Assembly (NCBI GenBank): GCA_007134225.1
Contig: SLLE01000052.1
Span: forward strand, 1 to 64,000
Direction of reading: 5' to 3'
DNA: 64,000 nt
DNA from: Tindallia sp.
GTDB lineage: Bacteria; Bacillota; Clostridia; Peptostreptococcales; Tindalliaceae
A program made the translations under genes and the position numbers. The notes beneath the pieces are model-generated. The model saw only the letters and a list, made by a program, of their open reading frames with translations. It was not told the DNA's origin and did no database searches. Within the stretch, counting starts at the first letter, position 1. Each line of letters opens with the position of its first letter. Shown piece after piece: positions 47,787 to 56,947 of this stretch.

Positions 47787-49925
47787 CTATCGTTGACTTA
47801 ACTGTTGTATGCGGAGACTAAGCCATGTGTTTCGGTTTTCAACTTTATTATTTTTCACGGCCATGGCAATTGCCTTTTTTGAACCAATCAACACCAGTAT
47901 TTTTTTTGCTCTGGTAACACAGGTATAAAGCAGATTTCTCTGCAGCATCATAAAATGCTGCGTTGTCAAAGGCGCAATAACAACCGGATATTCACTCCCC
48001 TGGCTTTTATGCACTGTCATGGCGTAGGCAAGAACAATCTCATCCAGTTCCGAATCCTGATATTCTTTGACGATCCCGTCAAAATTTATGAAAATCTTTC
48101 GATTCACGTCATCCACTCCGGTAACACGTCCAATATCTCCGTTGTAGACATTTTTATCATAGTTGTTGCGAATTTGCATCACTTTATCCAACAGTCGAAA
48201 CTGGGTGCCTCCATAAATGATTTTCTTCTCCTGTGGGTTCAGTTCCTCTTGTAGCAGTTGGTTTAGTTGAAAAGCACCAGTGCTCCCCCTTTGCATCGGA
48301 CACAGTATTTGGATGTCCTGTATGGGATCTATTCCATAGTATTCGGGCAGTCTTTTACGGCATAACGATACAATTTTTGCCGGTATTTCATCGGGATCAT
48401 CCGATTCCATATAGAAAAAATCCCTGTTTTTCCTGCCTTTCAGATAAGGAAACTCACCCTGGTTAATGCGATGTGCGTTGGTGATAATCAAGCTTCCTCT
48501 TGCCTGCCGAAAAATTTGTTCCAACTTAACCACCGGAATACAATCGGAGGCGATCAAATCCTTCAAAACGTTTCCTGGTCCAACAGATGGCAGCTGGTCT
48601 ATGTCCCCTACAAAAATCAAAATCGTTTCCTTTTTTAAGGCCTTCACCATATTATAGGTTAACACTATATCTAACATGGATGCTTCATCGACAATTAATA
48701 CGTCGCAGTTCATTGGATGATCCTGGTTTTTTTTAAACCCTTCTCCTGGCTTGTATTCCAACATACGATGAATGGTTTTTGCTTCCCGTCTGGTGGTTTC
48801 TGCCAGTCTTTTAGCTGCTCTTCCAGTCGGTGCACAAAGCATCACTTTTGCCTTCAGCATTTCGAATGCCTTAATAATCGCCAACGTCGTTGTGGTTTTA
48901 CCGGTTCCGGGCCCGCCCGTTAAAACCATCATCTTGGATTGAACGGCTTTCTGAATGGCCTGTTTCTGAATGTCATGGTATTGAATAGGATTTTTTTGTC
49001 CTTTCAACAGCTCTTCCACATTGATCGATGAATAAGGAGACGCCGTTTCCATTAGGTCCGTGATCTTTCTGGCAACTCCAACTTCGCTATGAAAAAAGAA
49101 CGGCAAATAAATGGAGTCTTCCACATCTTTGATTATTTTCCCTGTTTCCAGCATTTCTCCGATGCTCATTACGATAAGGTCTTCTTCCGTTTCCAGTATG
49201 GACACTGCCGCTTCAATTAACTGTTGTTTCCGTGCATAGCAGTGACCTTCACCGGAAAGTTCACTCAGTACATATTGCAGACCGGACTGAATCCGCTGAG
49301 GTGAATTTTTTTCAAATCCCATGTTTTGGGCAATCTGATCCGCCGTCTTAAATCCAATACCCCAAATATCTTCCGCCAGTCGGTAAGGATTTTCTTTGAC
49401 CTTTGGAATGCTCTCGTTGTGGTAGGTCTTGTAGATTTTGACCGCATAAGCCGTTGATACACCATGGGATTGAAGAAAAAGCATGACATTTTTAATGTCT
49501 TTTTGAGCTTCCCAGGCATTTTTGATGGTAAAAGCTCTTTTGCCACCGATTCCTTCCACTTCTTCCAGCCGTTCTGGCTCTTTGTCCAGTACGCTTATAG
49601 TATCTTCCCCGAAGTGCGCAACAATCCGTTTTGCGTTCACAGGTCCTACACCATGGATCAAACCGCTGCCCAGGTATTTTTCGATGCCCCGCCTAGTAGC
49701 CGGAACCTTCTCCTGAAATTCACTGACGGAGAACTGTTTTCCGTACTGAGGATCCACTTTCCATTTTCCCTTCACTTCCAAAACGGCTCCCACGTTGACT
49801 TTTCCCATGACACCAACCAGCGTTATCAAGTCCTGAAAGCCTTTTGCTTTTGCCTTGACGACGGTATAGCCGTTCTCTTCGTTTAAGTAGGTGATCCTTT
49901 CGACCAAGCCTTGTAATGTCTCCAT
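47787..49925 (-). CDS. recD2: ATP-dependent RecD2-like helicase
   Basis: LTGGPGTGKTTTTLAII, LIVDEASMLD, VHKSQGSEYPVVI motifs; N-terminal OB/HhH region. Confidence 0.94.
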   Translation of the reverse strand: METLQGLVERITYLNEENGYTVVKAKAKGFQDLITLVGVMGKVNVGAVLEVKGKWKVDPQYGKQFSVSEFQEKVPATRRGIEKYLGSGLIHGVGPVNAKRIVAHFGEDTISVLDKEPERLEEVEGIGGKRAFTIKNAWEAQKDIKNVMLFLQSHGVSTAYAVKIYKTYHNESIPKVKENPYRLAEDIWGIGFKTADQIAQNMGFEKNSPQRIQSGLQYVLSELSGEGHCYARKQQLIEAAVSILETEEDLIVMSIGEMLETGKIIKDVEDSIYLPFFFHSEVGVARKITDLMETASPYSSINVEELLKGQKNPIQYHDIQKQAIQKAVQSKMMVLTGGPGTGKTTTTLAIIKAFEMLKAKVMLCAPTGRAAKRLAETTRREAKTIHRMLEYKPGEGFKKNQDHPMNCDVLIVDEASMLDIVLTYNMVKALKKETILIFVGDIDQLPSVGPGNVLKDLIASDCIPVVKLEQIFRQARGSLIITNAHRINQGEFPYLKGRKNRDFFYMESDDPDEIPAKIVSLCRKRLPEYYGIDPIQDIQILCPMQRGSTGAFQLNQLLQEELNPQEKKIIYGGTQFRLLDKVMQIRNNYDKNVYNGDIGRVTGVDDVNRKIFINFDGIVKEYQDSELDEIVLAYAMTVHKSQGSEYPVVIAPLTTQHFMMLQRNLLYTCVTRAKKILVLIGSKKAIAMAVKNNKVENRNTWLSLRIQQLSQR

Positions 49926-49980
49926 GCCAATTTCCCTTCTGCCCCATCTTGTTTATGCATCCATTTTTAACCTGTCACGT

Positions 49981-51525
49981 TTAAAATTTTTTTCTGAGAG
50001 GATAGGTTAAATAAACGTCTTTTCGCCTATCTTTTAGCTGGGTGACTGTTCCGGCTTTTCTGTTGCGTCTCAGAATTTCCAAATCCACATCACCAACAAC
50101 AATGGTTTCAATATTCGGAGTGCACTCGCCAACGATCCCGTCTCTTGCAAAGGAGAAATCTGAAGGTGCGAAAATACCGGACTGTGCATACTGCATATCG
50201 GCTTTCTCAACATGTGTCAGATTTCCCACTGTCCCGGAAATCACTGTGTAAACCTGGTTTTCAATCGCTCTTGCCTGTGAACAGTAACGAACCCGCAGGT
50301 ATCCCTGCCGGTCATCCGTGCAAAAAGGAACAAAGATAATATTCGCTCCTTTTTCCATGACAATCCTGGACAATTCCGGAAATTGGATGTCATAGCATAT
50401 AAGGATAGCCACTCTTCCACGATCCGTGTTAAACACATGGGCTTGATTTCCTGGCTGAATACCCCACCATTTCTTTTCTTCCGGAGTAATGTGGATTTTA
50501 TACTGTTTGTCAATTTTTCCATTTCGATGGAATAAATAAGAGACATTATAGACAGCTCCATCTTCCTCCACAAAGTGGGAACCGCCTACAATATTAACAT
50601 TGTTTCTCATCGCCAACTCGGAAAAAAGCATGATATACCGTTCTGTATACTCCGTCAGCCTTCGTACCTGTTTACTGGGAACACGCTCATTTAGAAACGA
50701 TAATAACTGAACTGTAAAGGATTCGGGAAATACCACAAAATCGCTTTCATAAATGGCACTGGTTTCCACGTAATACTCACACTGGCGCGCAAATTCTTCA
50801 AAAGAATCGATTCGCTTGAGGGCGTACTGCACCGCACAGATCCGCACCGGAAAAGCCCGGATAAAATGCCTTTTGCTTTTGGGAAGGTAATCCACATTAC
50901 TCCATTCCAGTAAAACAGCAAAGTGCAGGGAGGCCTCATCGTCGTCCAAATATTCGGCAACAATTCTTTTCACGACAAAACCGTTCATAATCTGAAAAGT
51001 CAGCACCGGATCGTAAATTTCCCGGTTGACAACCTGTTGCACATACTCTCTTGGCTTCAATTCATCTGCATACTTGTGGTAAAAAGGGATTCGTCCGCCG
51101 ATAATCATGCTTTTCAGATTCAGTTCCTCCACCAGTTCTTTTCGGGCCTCATACAATCTTGTTCCGATCTTCAGCCTGCGATAATCCGGGTGGACCATCA
51201 TGGCAATTCCATATAAATACAAGCCATCCGGGTCATGATTAGCTATATAGCCATAATCACAAATTTCGTCAAAATTATGCGTATCTTCATACTGCTCGAA
51301 GTCAACAATCAGACTCGAAGAAGCGCCTATTATTTCTCCATCGTATTCCACGCAATGCTGACCTTCCGGGAAAACAGCGATCTGGCTTTCCAGATGACCT
51401 CTTTCCCAGGGGTCCATTTTTGGAAAACAGGTATGTGAAAGCGTTACAATAGCCTCTATATCTTCTTCTCGTACGTTTCGAACGATAAGGTTTTTTTCTA
51501 TCTGTTTCAGATCAATACGCTCCAA
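49981..51525 (-). CDS. Bifunctional GNAT N-acetyltransferase/carbon-nitrogen hydrolase family protein
   Basis: N-terminal GNAT (MVHPDYRRLKIGTRLYEARKEL); C-terminal nitrilase (FPESFT, YKIHITPEEK, LICYDIQFPE). Confidence 0.92.
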   Translation of the reverse strand: MERIDLKQIEKNLIVRNVREEDIEAIVTLSHTCFPKMDPWERGHLESQIAVFPEGQHCVEYDGEIIGASSSLIVDFEQYEDTHNFDEICDYGYIANHDPDGLYLYGIAMMVHPDYRRLKIGTRLYEARKELVEELNLKSMIIGGRIPFYHKYADELKPREYVQQVVNREIYDPVLTFQIMNGFVVKRIVAEYLDDDEASLHFAVLLEWSNVDYLPKSKRHFIRAFPVRICAVQYALKRIDSFEEFARQCEYYVETSAIYESDFVVFPESFTVQLLSFLNERVPSKQVRRLTEYTERYIMLFSELAMRNNVNIVGGSHFVEEDGAVYNVSYLFHRNGKIDKQYKIHITPEEKKWWGIQPGNQAHVFNTDRGRVAILICYDIQFPELSRIVMEKGANIIFVPFCTDDRQGYLRVRYCSQARAIENQVYTVISGTVGNLTHVEKADMQYAQSGIFAPSDFSFARDGIVGECTPNIETIVVGDVDLEILRRNRKAGTVTQLKDRRKDVYLTYPLRKKF

Positions 51526-51568
51526 ATGTATCTCTCCTTTGCTTTAAAAGTGGATCGCACTATAAATT

Positions 51569-52216
51569 CTAAAGCGGCAGTATTTCCTGTAATGAGGCAA
51601 ATACAACCAGTCTGTGCGTTGCCCTGGCAATAGGTGTGCATGTAATGAGTGTCAGTACGGAATCTCTGTTGGTTCCCATGGTGATCCATATTTCAGATGG
51701 TGCAACAAACGTGATGGATTCAACTTCATAGCGGTAACGATTGTTTTCGTCCTCAAAGAAGACCTCATCTCCCAGTTCCATTTCATCCAGCCGATTAAAA
51801 TGGCTTCCATACTGGTACATGCGATGGCCGGTGATGACAAAGTTTCCTTCTTCGCCAGGCATGTCACTACTGATCATGCGTGCCAGAGTCCTGTTTAAAT
51901 TCGCAGCGCTGGCATGTTCAATTACTGTCATGCCAAGATCAATTTTGGGGATCATCAGACGCCCCAGTCCCTCTCCTGATGCAAAAGATGATTCTTTACT
52001 CAAGCCTTCCAGCAATGATTCATGAGGGACTATTTCAACTTCTTCCACTTTGTCCGGCTCTGTATCAGGTTCCTCTTGTATGTCCGCTTCTTCTTCCAGT
52101 TCTAGAGGAACCGGAGCATCCACGAATCGATTAATCACTTGGATCATGACTACTGCCATCAGAACAAGCATTGTCGCAACTATGACTAAGTTTCGCCTAT
52201 TTAATCTACCCTTCAT
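51569..52216 (-). CDS. Class D-like sortase
   Basis: Catalytic His in NFVITGHRMYQYGSHFNRLDEM and Cys/Arg in VLTLITCTPIARATHRLVV; N-terminal TM. Confidence 0.9.
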   Translation of the reverse strand: MKGRLNRRNLVIVATMLVLMAVVMIQVINRFVDAPVPLELEEEADIQEEPDTEPDKVEEVEIVPHESLLEGLSKESSFASGEGLGRLMIPKIDLGMTVIEHASAANLNRTLARMISSDMPGEEGNFVITGHRMYQYGSHFNRLDEMELGDEVFFEDENNRYRYEVESITFVAPSEIWITMGTNRDSVLTLITCTPIARATHRLVVFASLQEILPL

Positions 52217-52247
52217 CCTTATCTCCGCCTTCTATCTAGATAGTTCA

Positions 52248-52916
52248 TCAATTAAACCTTATCTGTTCAATAATTTCGATATCATCCGGCAACTGAAACA
52301 GCTCTTGCGAAAATGGTCCTTCCTTCATTTCATTGTATACTCTACGATGGATTCTTCCATCTGCCATTTTCATTTCTTCTTTCAGCGGGAGTCCAAATTC
52401 CTTTGAAATCCATACGCGATAAATTTCCTCCTGGCCTCCATGAGTGGACTTGTTTTCCAATAAGAATACCGGCTGGTCCTTATACATTTCTTCCTTCACC
52501 GAAGAAACCCTGTCAATAAAGTTCTGATCAAAGCGACTACCCGCCACGGCATAGCGACTTTCATCCAGATCCTGGGGCAGCAGTTCCACATCGGTATAGG
52601 TAAAGGCAATTGCTTCTTTCGCTTCCGGATCGATCTGATAAAAAGTCCCTTCTGTTTGCCTGGTGAGCAAAATCATTTTTTCACCGCTCAGGGAATTTAC
52701 CATTTCAATCCGAATGCCATAGCCCTGATTCCATACTTCCATCACTCCCATATGGTTATTGGAAAACTTATAGGGAGTTTGATAATAGTATCCTTCCAAG
52801 TCCTGAGACTTGTTTAGTACCTGTTGCCAGCTCTCGGCAGAGATGGTTTCCGCTCCGCTGTAGATTCCAATAATTCCCGCCAGCAATGCAAAAACGATGA
52901 GTAGTCTTTTATCCAT
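52248..52916 (-). CDS. Exported protein, possibly LolA/outer-membrane-lipoprotein-sorting-like fold
   Basis: Signal peptide; beta-rich sequence; EEIYRVWISKEFGLPLKEEMKMADG resembles LolA-like repeats; adjacent to sortase. Confidence 0.6.
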   Translation of the reverse strand: MDKRLLIVFALLAGIIGIYSGAETISAESWQQVLNKSQDLEGYYYQTPYKFSNNHMGVMEVWNQGYGIRIEMVNSLSGEKMILLTRQTEGTFYQIDPEAKEAIAFTYTDVELLPQDLDESRYAVAGSRFDQNFIDRVSSVKEEMYKDQPVFLLENKSTHGGQEEIYRVWISKEFGLPLKEEMKMADGRIHRRVYNEMKEGPFSQELFQLPDDIEIIEQIRFN

Positions 52917-52984
52917 TTAAGATCCCTTCTTTCAAAATCTTTTGGTCCAATTTTTGACCATCTTTTCTTCATTCTTTCATGTCA

Positions 52985-53809
52985 TCAATACAGCTGAATA
53001 ACAGCCGCCAGATTACCTCTTTTATCGCCCATTTTTCGATGCGAAAAGAGACGATCCGATTCACAGCAAGTGCAGATCCCTGACTTCCAGATGTTTTTGG
53101 CTGGAACTCCTTCGATTTGAAGAAAGTGCTCATGCACAGACTCCAGAGATAGGCTCCACTGCTGATCGTTCACTTGTTTCAGCTTTGTCGCGTATTCAGG
53201 AAGCATTTTCACCTGATCGTAAACATCTTCCCGAATGAGAAAGCAACAATCTCCTATGGCTGGACCGAAACCTGCTTGTATATGAGTTGCTTCACTTCCG
53301 TAAACTTCATGCATTCGTCGTATCATTTTCGATGCCATCCCTGCTAATGCCCCGCGCCAACCGGCATGAGCCATACCAATAGCTCCTTTTACCGGATCGA
53401 CAAAAAATAAAGGCGTACAGTCTGCATGAAATGTCACCAATGGAATACCCGGAACATTGGTGATCAGTCCATCGATGCCCTCAAACTTTTTGGGCACGAT
53501 GATTCCTCCACCGCGATCTTGTTCTGACACCACCCTGATTTCCGTTTGATGGTTTTGATCTGAAAGAACAAGATCTCTACACTTAATTCCCAAGGCTTCA
53601 CTAAATAATCCGAAATTCTTCCAGACAAGACTCTCATCATCGCCGGAGGCAAACCCCAGATTCATGCTCCTATAACAACCTTCACTGACGCCTCCATTTC
53701 TCGTGCTGAAACCATGAATAATACGAAATCGTTTTTTCCATTCAGCAAAAGCGCCATATTCCACTTTACCGTTTTGATACCAACAAAACTCAGCTTTTTT
53801 TCTATCCAT
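52985..53809 (-). CDS. pgeF: Polyphenol oxidase/laccase-domain family protein (peptidoglycan editing factor PgeF-like)
   Basis: HGFSTRNGGVSEGCYRSMNLG; VTFHADCTPLFFVDP; GMAHAGWRGALAGM. Confidence 0.92.
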   Translation of the reverse strand: MDRKKAEFCWYQNGKVEYGAFAEWKKRFRIIHGFSTRNGGVSEGCYRSMNLGFASGDDESLVWKNFGLFSEALGIKCRDLVLSDQNHQTEIRVVSEQDRGGGIIVPKKFEGIDGLITNVPGIPLVTFHADCTPLFFVDPVKGAIGMAHAGWRGALAGMASKMIRRMHEVYGSEATHIQAGFGPAIGDCCFLIREDVYDQVKMLPEYATKLKQVNDQQWSLSLESVHEHFLQIEGVPAKNIWKSGICTCCESDRLFSHRKMGDKRGNLAAVIQLY

Positions 53810-53891
53810 TATTCTTCCCATCCCAACGCTCGTATTAAAGTCATATAACTCGTGTAGTTATTCTATCATATTTTCTGATACAAAAAAAGGA

Positions 53892-53920
53892 AAACATCCG
53901 GGTTTATATTCCCGGACGTT
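53892..53920. terminator. Terminator downstream of TPP operon
   Basis: AACaTCCGGG-tttatatt-CCCGGAcGTT; A-run gives T-run on minus strand. Confidence 0.75.
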
Positions 53921-53937
53921 AGAATGAAAGCCAACGA

Positions 53938-54210
53938 TTACTGTCCACACCCACAATCATTCGATAAAATCATGGTCATGGTAAACTGTTTCTTTTCATC
54001 TGACATTTCCTTTTCAAGTTCTTGAAGTAATTGGAACAACCGGGCCGGGTTTCCCCGTATCCAGGTGGACATGGCACCCGTTTGATAAACCAATCCGCTT
54101 TCATCAATCAACTGTAATACCCGCTTTACATCCTCATCAACGTTCATCGTTTTAATCGGAACATATTGTATTTGACAGCTGATTACTCTGCTTTCTTCCA
54201 AAGAGCGCAT
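53938..54210 (-). CDS. MTH1187/YkoF-like thiamine-binding family protein
   Basis: ISCQIQYVPIKTMNVDEDVKRVLQLIDESGLVYQTGAMSTWIRGN; TPP riboswitch operon; AAGGAGG SD. Confidence 0.75.
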   Translation of the reverse strand: MRSLEESRVISCQIQYVPIKTMNVDEDVKRVLQLIDESGLVYQTGAMSTWIRGNPARLFQLLQELEKEMSDEKKQFTMTMILSNDCGCGQ

Positions 54211-54860
54211 ATAAACCCTCCTTTTTCCGTTTCCGCCAGTTCTTTTTCCTTCTGAAGGTTAAAATCTTCTTCCGCAGCGGTTGGCGGAACAAAAAGGCAT
54301 TCTTTTCCCATGACAAAAGTTTCTGGAGAAAGTACTTTCAGCTCTTCCATGGTTTTAAAGCTGGCATGTCTGAATACAGTATTCTCTTGAAAATCTTCAC
54401 TTTCATATAGGTTTCCCCAGGAGCTGTCCTTATTGATTGTTCCAATCAACAAATTGCCTCCTGGCTTCAACACGCGGAACAACTCGTCAAATACTGGTTG
54501 AGGGTCGTTAAAGAATTCAAAAACCGCCATGGATAAGACAGCATCAAATCTTTTATCCGGAAATGGAAGTTTGTGTAAATCCGCTTGCAGAAAATCAATT
54601 TGACAGGATTTCTGATGAAGCTTGTCTTTGGCTTTTTTCAGCATTTTAGCGGAAATATCAACCGCTGTCACTTCAGCCCCTTTCGCTGCCAGCTTCTGGC
54701 TGAAATTACCGGTGCCACAACCTGCATCCAGCACCTTCATACCAGGTACAACCGGAAGCATTTGGAGCGCCAGGCCCGATTCCACCTGGTCAACAAAAGC
54801 GCCCGAAACACTTTGATACCACTCATCATACTTTTCAGCTTCTCCATCAAAAACAGCCAC
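54183..54860 (-). CDS. Class I SAM-dependent methyltransferase
   Basis: MKVLDAGCGTGNFSQKLAAKGAEVTAVDIS; likely GTG start (54860) with GGAG SD. Confidence 0.9.
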   Translation of the reverse strand: MAVFDGEAEKYDEWYQSVSGAFVDQVESGLALQMLPVVPGMKVLDAGCGTGNFSQKLAAKGAEVTAVDISAKMLKKAKDKLHQKSCQIDFLQADLHKLPFPDKRFDAVLSMAVFEFFNDPQPVFDELFRVLKPGGNLLIGTINKDSSWGNLYESEDFQENTVFRHASFKTMEELKVLSPETFVMGKECLFVPPTAAEEDFNLQKEKELAETEKGGFICALWKKAE

Positions 54861-54864
54861 ATGA

Positions 54865-55884
54865 TCACTCTCCTGTTGGCAAAAATTCATTCGTAAAGGC
54901 ATTTTCTATGTCCAATTGCCGGTTCAGCAGTCCCTGTTCGTACATCCAGTTGCCGTAGTTTGTCCAGACTTCCGTCGCCATTTCTCCCCATCTGGGTGCA
55001 TCTGCCTGATATTCTTCCGCCAGAAAGCGTTGACTGGCAACCACCATTTCCTCGTCCATTTCCGGCACATGCACCAATAAATGCTGTGCCGCTTCCTCCG
55101 GATTTTCAATGGCAAACTCATAGCCTCTGGAAACAGCATTCAAGAAACGACTGGCCAATTCGGGATTTTCTTCCAATAAATGCTCATTGGCAATAATAAC
55201 CGGGGTGTAAAAATTAAGGGCCGGTTCATAGTCCTGCAACAGAATAAAATTGATGTCGTAGTCCCTCAGTTCCGCTGCAATACCATCCCATCCGTAGTAA
55301 ATCCAACTGAAGTCAACATGATTTTCAACACCGTCAAAGAAATCTGAGGTGCCTATGTTTACAAAACCAACCTGGTCAAAGTCTCCTCCATCCTTATCCA
55401 TCAACGCTTTTATCATCGATTCTTCCACCGGAGAGCCCCAGCCGCCATAATCGTTGCCTTCGAAATCTCTGGGTCGCTCAATGCCTTTTTCAGCCGGCGA
55501 AGCAAAGCCGGAGGTGTTGTTTTGAATAATGGCAGCAATGGCCTTAACAGGCAGCGGATCCTCCGCCGTTCTGGCATAGGTTACCTCTTCCTGATAGCTG
55601 ATTCCAAATTCACCCTGGCCGGCACCGATCAAATCCGCACTACCACCATGACTGGGTTGAATAATGTCTGCTTCGATGCCCTCTTCAGCAAAGTAACCCA
55701 TCTCCACAGCTGTATATAATCCCGTGTGATTGGTATTGGGAACCCAGTCCAATACTACCGTTACTTTTTCCATATCAACCTCTTCCTGTTCGACGTCTGC
55801 TTCTCCTCCATTGTTTCCACAGGCAGCAAGCACGAATGCCAATACCACCAACCCAATCATCAACTGCTTTCTTCTTTTTTTCAT
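54865..55884 (-). CDS. ABC transporter substrate-binding lipoprotein, NMT1/THI5-like (thiamine precursor)
   Basis: Lipobox LAACGN; VTVVLDWVPNTNHTGLYTAVEMGYFAEEGIEADI; downstream of TPP riboswitch. Confidence 0.9.
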   Translation of the reverse strand: MKKRRKQLMIGLVVLAFVLAACGNNGGEADVEQEEVDMEKVTVVLDWVPNTNHTGLYTAVEMGYFAEEGIEADIIQPSHGGSADLIGAGQGEFGISYQEEVTYARTAEDPLPVKAIAAIIQNNTSGFASPAEKGIERPRDFEGNDYGGWGSPVEESMIKALMDKDGGDFDQVGFVNIGTSDFFDGVENHVDFSWIYYGWDGIAAELRDYDINFILLQDYEPALNFYTPVIIANEHLLEENPELASRFLNAVSRGYEFAIENPEEAAQHLLVHVPEMDEEMVVASQRFLAEEYQADAPRWGEMATEVWTNYGNWMYEQGLLNRQLDIENAFTNEFLPTGE

Positions 55885-55931
55885 CTGACCTCTCCTCCTA
55901 ACATTATTTTGAGGCCTGACCTTTCAGCGGG

Positions 55932-55970
55932 AAAAAAATGGTCTGCCACCCTTCGGATGACAGACCATTG
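55932..55970 (-). terminator. TPP riboswitch expression-platform terminator
   Basis: Minus strand AATGGTCTGtCATCC-gaag-GGgTGgCAGACCATTTTTTT. Confidence 0.85.
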
Positions 55971-55984
55971 TTTAAAACGACGAT

Positions 55985-56063
55985 GATCCCTCCGCTGGCA
56001 TTATCCAGATCAGGTATCGGGTCGGAATTTCTTCCCTCTCAGCCGGATTGATCCAGCTCCCCG
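55985..56063 (-). ncRNA. TPP riboswitch (THI element)
   Basis: Minus strand CGGGGAGC...CCGGCTGAGAGGGAAGAAATTCCGACCCGATACCTGATCTGGATAATGCCAGCGGAGGGATC matches core consensus. Confidence 0.96.
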
Positions 56064-56125
56064 TTTTATTGTTACAACATTATTATAAACCTCCGCATTG
56101 TGTCTGTCAAGCAACCTGCCGGTTG

Positions 56126-56398
56126 CTACCCACCAGCTGATAAAAAATGAAGGCGATAACCTTGCACTGCTAATTCGCAATCTTCACGATTTCCCTGAAA
56201 GACAATCGTGGTGCATGGGGTTTTAACAGACCCAAGGCAGCGATCCGGTTTCGAAATCACTTTGATGCTGCAATGATTTATTTGATATGTTTCTCCCGAG
56301 TTTCGAGGATCTTTTTTATTAAAATACGATTTAACCATCCAAACATCAATGCTGCTGTCGATTGTATATGTATAAAAATCATCTTTTACACTCATCAT
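56126..56398 (-). CDS. Hypothetical protein, 90 aa
   Basis: ORF MMSVKDDFYTYTIDSSIDVWMVKSYFNKKDPRNSGETYQINHCSIKVISK; no recognised family. Confidence 0.55.
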   Translation of the reverse strand: MMSVKDDFYTYTIDSSIDVWMVKSYFNKKDPRNSGETYQINHCSIKVISKPDRCLGSVKTPCTTIVFQGNREDCELAVQGYRLHFLSAGG

Positions 56399-56447
56399 GA
56401 TTCTCCTCTTGATTATTTTATTAAAATCAGATATGATTTAACTATAT

Positions 56448-56475
56448 TGTGAATGAATTAGGGTATGATTATAAT
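56448..56475 (+). promoter_or_regulatory. Probable sigma-A promoter
   Basis: TTGTGA - 16 nt - TATAAT upstream of 56562 ORF. Confidence 0.6.
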
Positions 56476-56561
56476 AGAAGCCAACAGGCTTTGGCAAAAG
56501 TTTGTGCCAAAGCTTTTATCATATGCCGGGCCATGGAATTTCGGTACAGGAGGTGTTACAA

Positions 56562-56888
56562 ATGGATACATTTATATATTCTCTGATTCGAATAACGCTT
56601 ATGGTTTTAATCTTCAGAGGCATCATGCGACTGATGGGCGGAGGTGGTTTTTTCACTCGTTCTTTCAAAAAGCCAAAACCACAGTCCACTACTCCATCCC
56701 AGTCTGAGGATACTGAAGTGAACGAAAAGAAACCTGAACCACCCAAAATGGTAAACGACGAAGTCACTAAAGAACCAATCGCGGAAACTAAGGCTTACAT
56801 TTTGGTTGACAACGACGGCAAAAGACGTTATTTTGCCGAATGGGATTCGCGTCAGCTTTATATTCAGTCGAAATTGAAATTAGAGTAA
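56562..56888 (+). CDS. Small membrane-anchored protein, unknown function
   Basis: AGGAGG SD; N-terminal TM (MDTFIYSLIRITLMVLIFRGIMRLMGGGG), Pro/Lys/Glu linker, C-terminal DNDGKRRYFAEWDSRQLYIQSKLKLE. Confidence 0.8.
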   Translation: MDTFIYSLIRITLMVLIFRGIMRLMGGGGFFTRSFKKPKPQSTTPSQSEDTEVNEKKPEPPKMVNDEVTKEPIAETKAYILVDNDGKRRYFAEWDSRQLYIQSKLKLE

Positions 56889-56909
56889 GGATCCTCAACA
56901 GATTGATAC

Positions 56910-56947
56910 AAAAGACCTTTTGCCTAAAAAGCAAAAGGTTTTTTTAT
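56910..56947. terminator. Terminator between convergent genes
   Basis: AAGACCTTTTGC-ctaaaaa-GCAAAAGGTTTTTTT. Confidence 0.8.
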
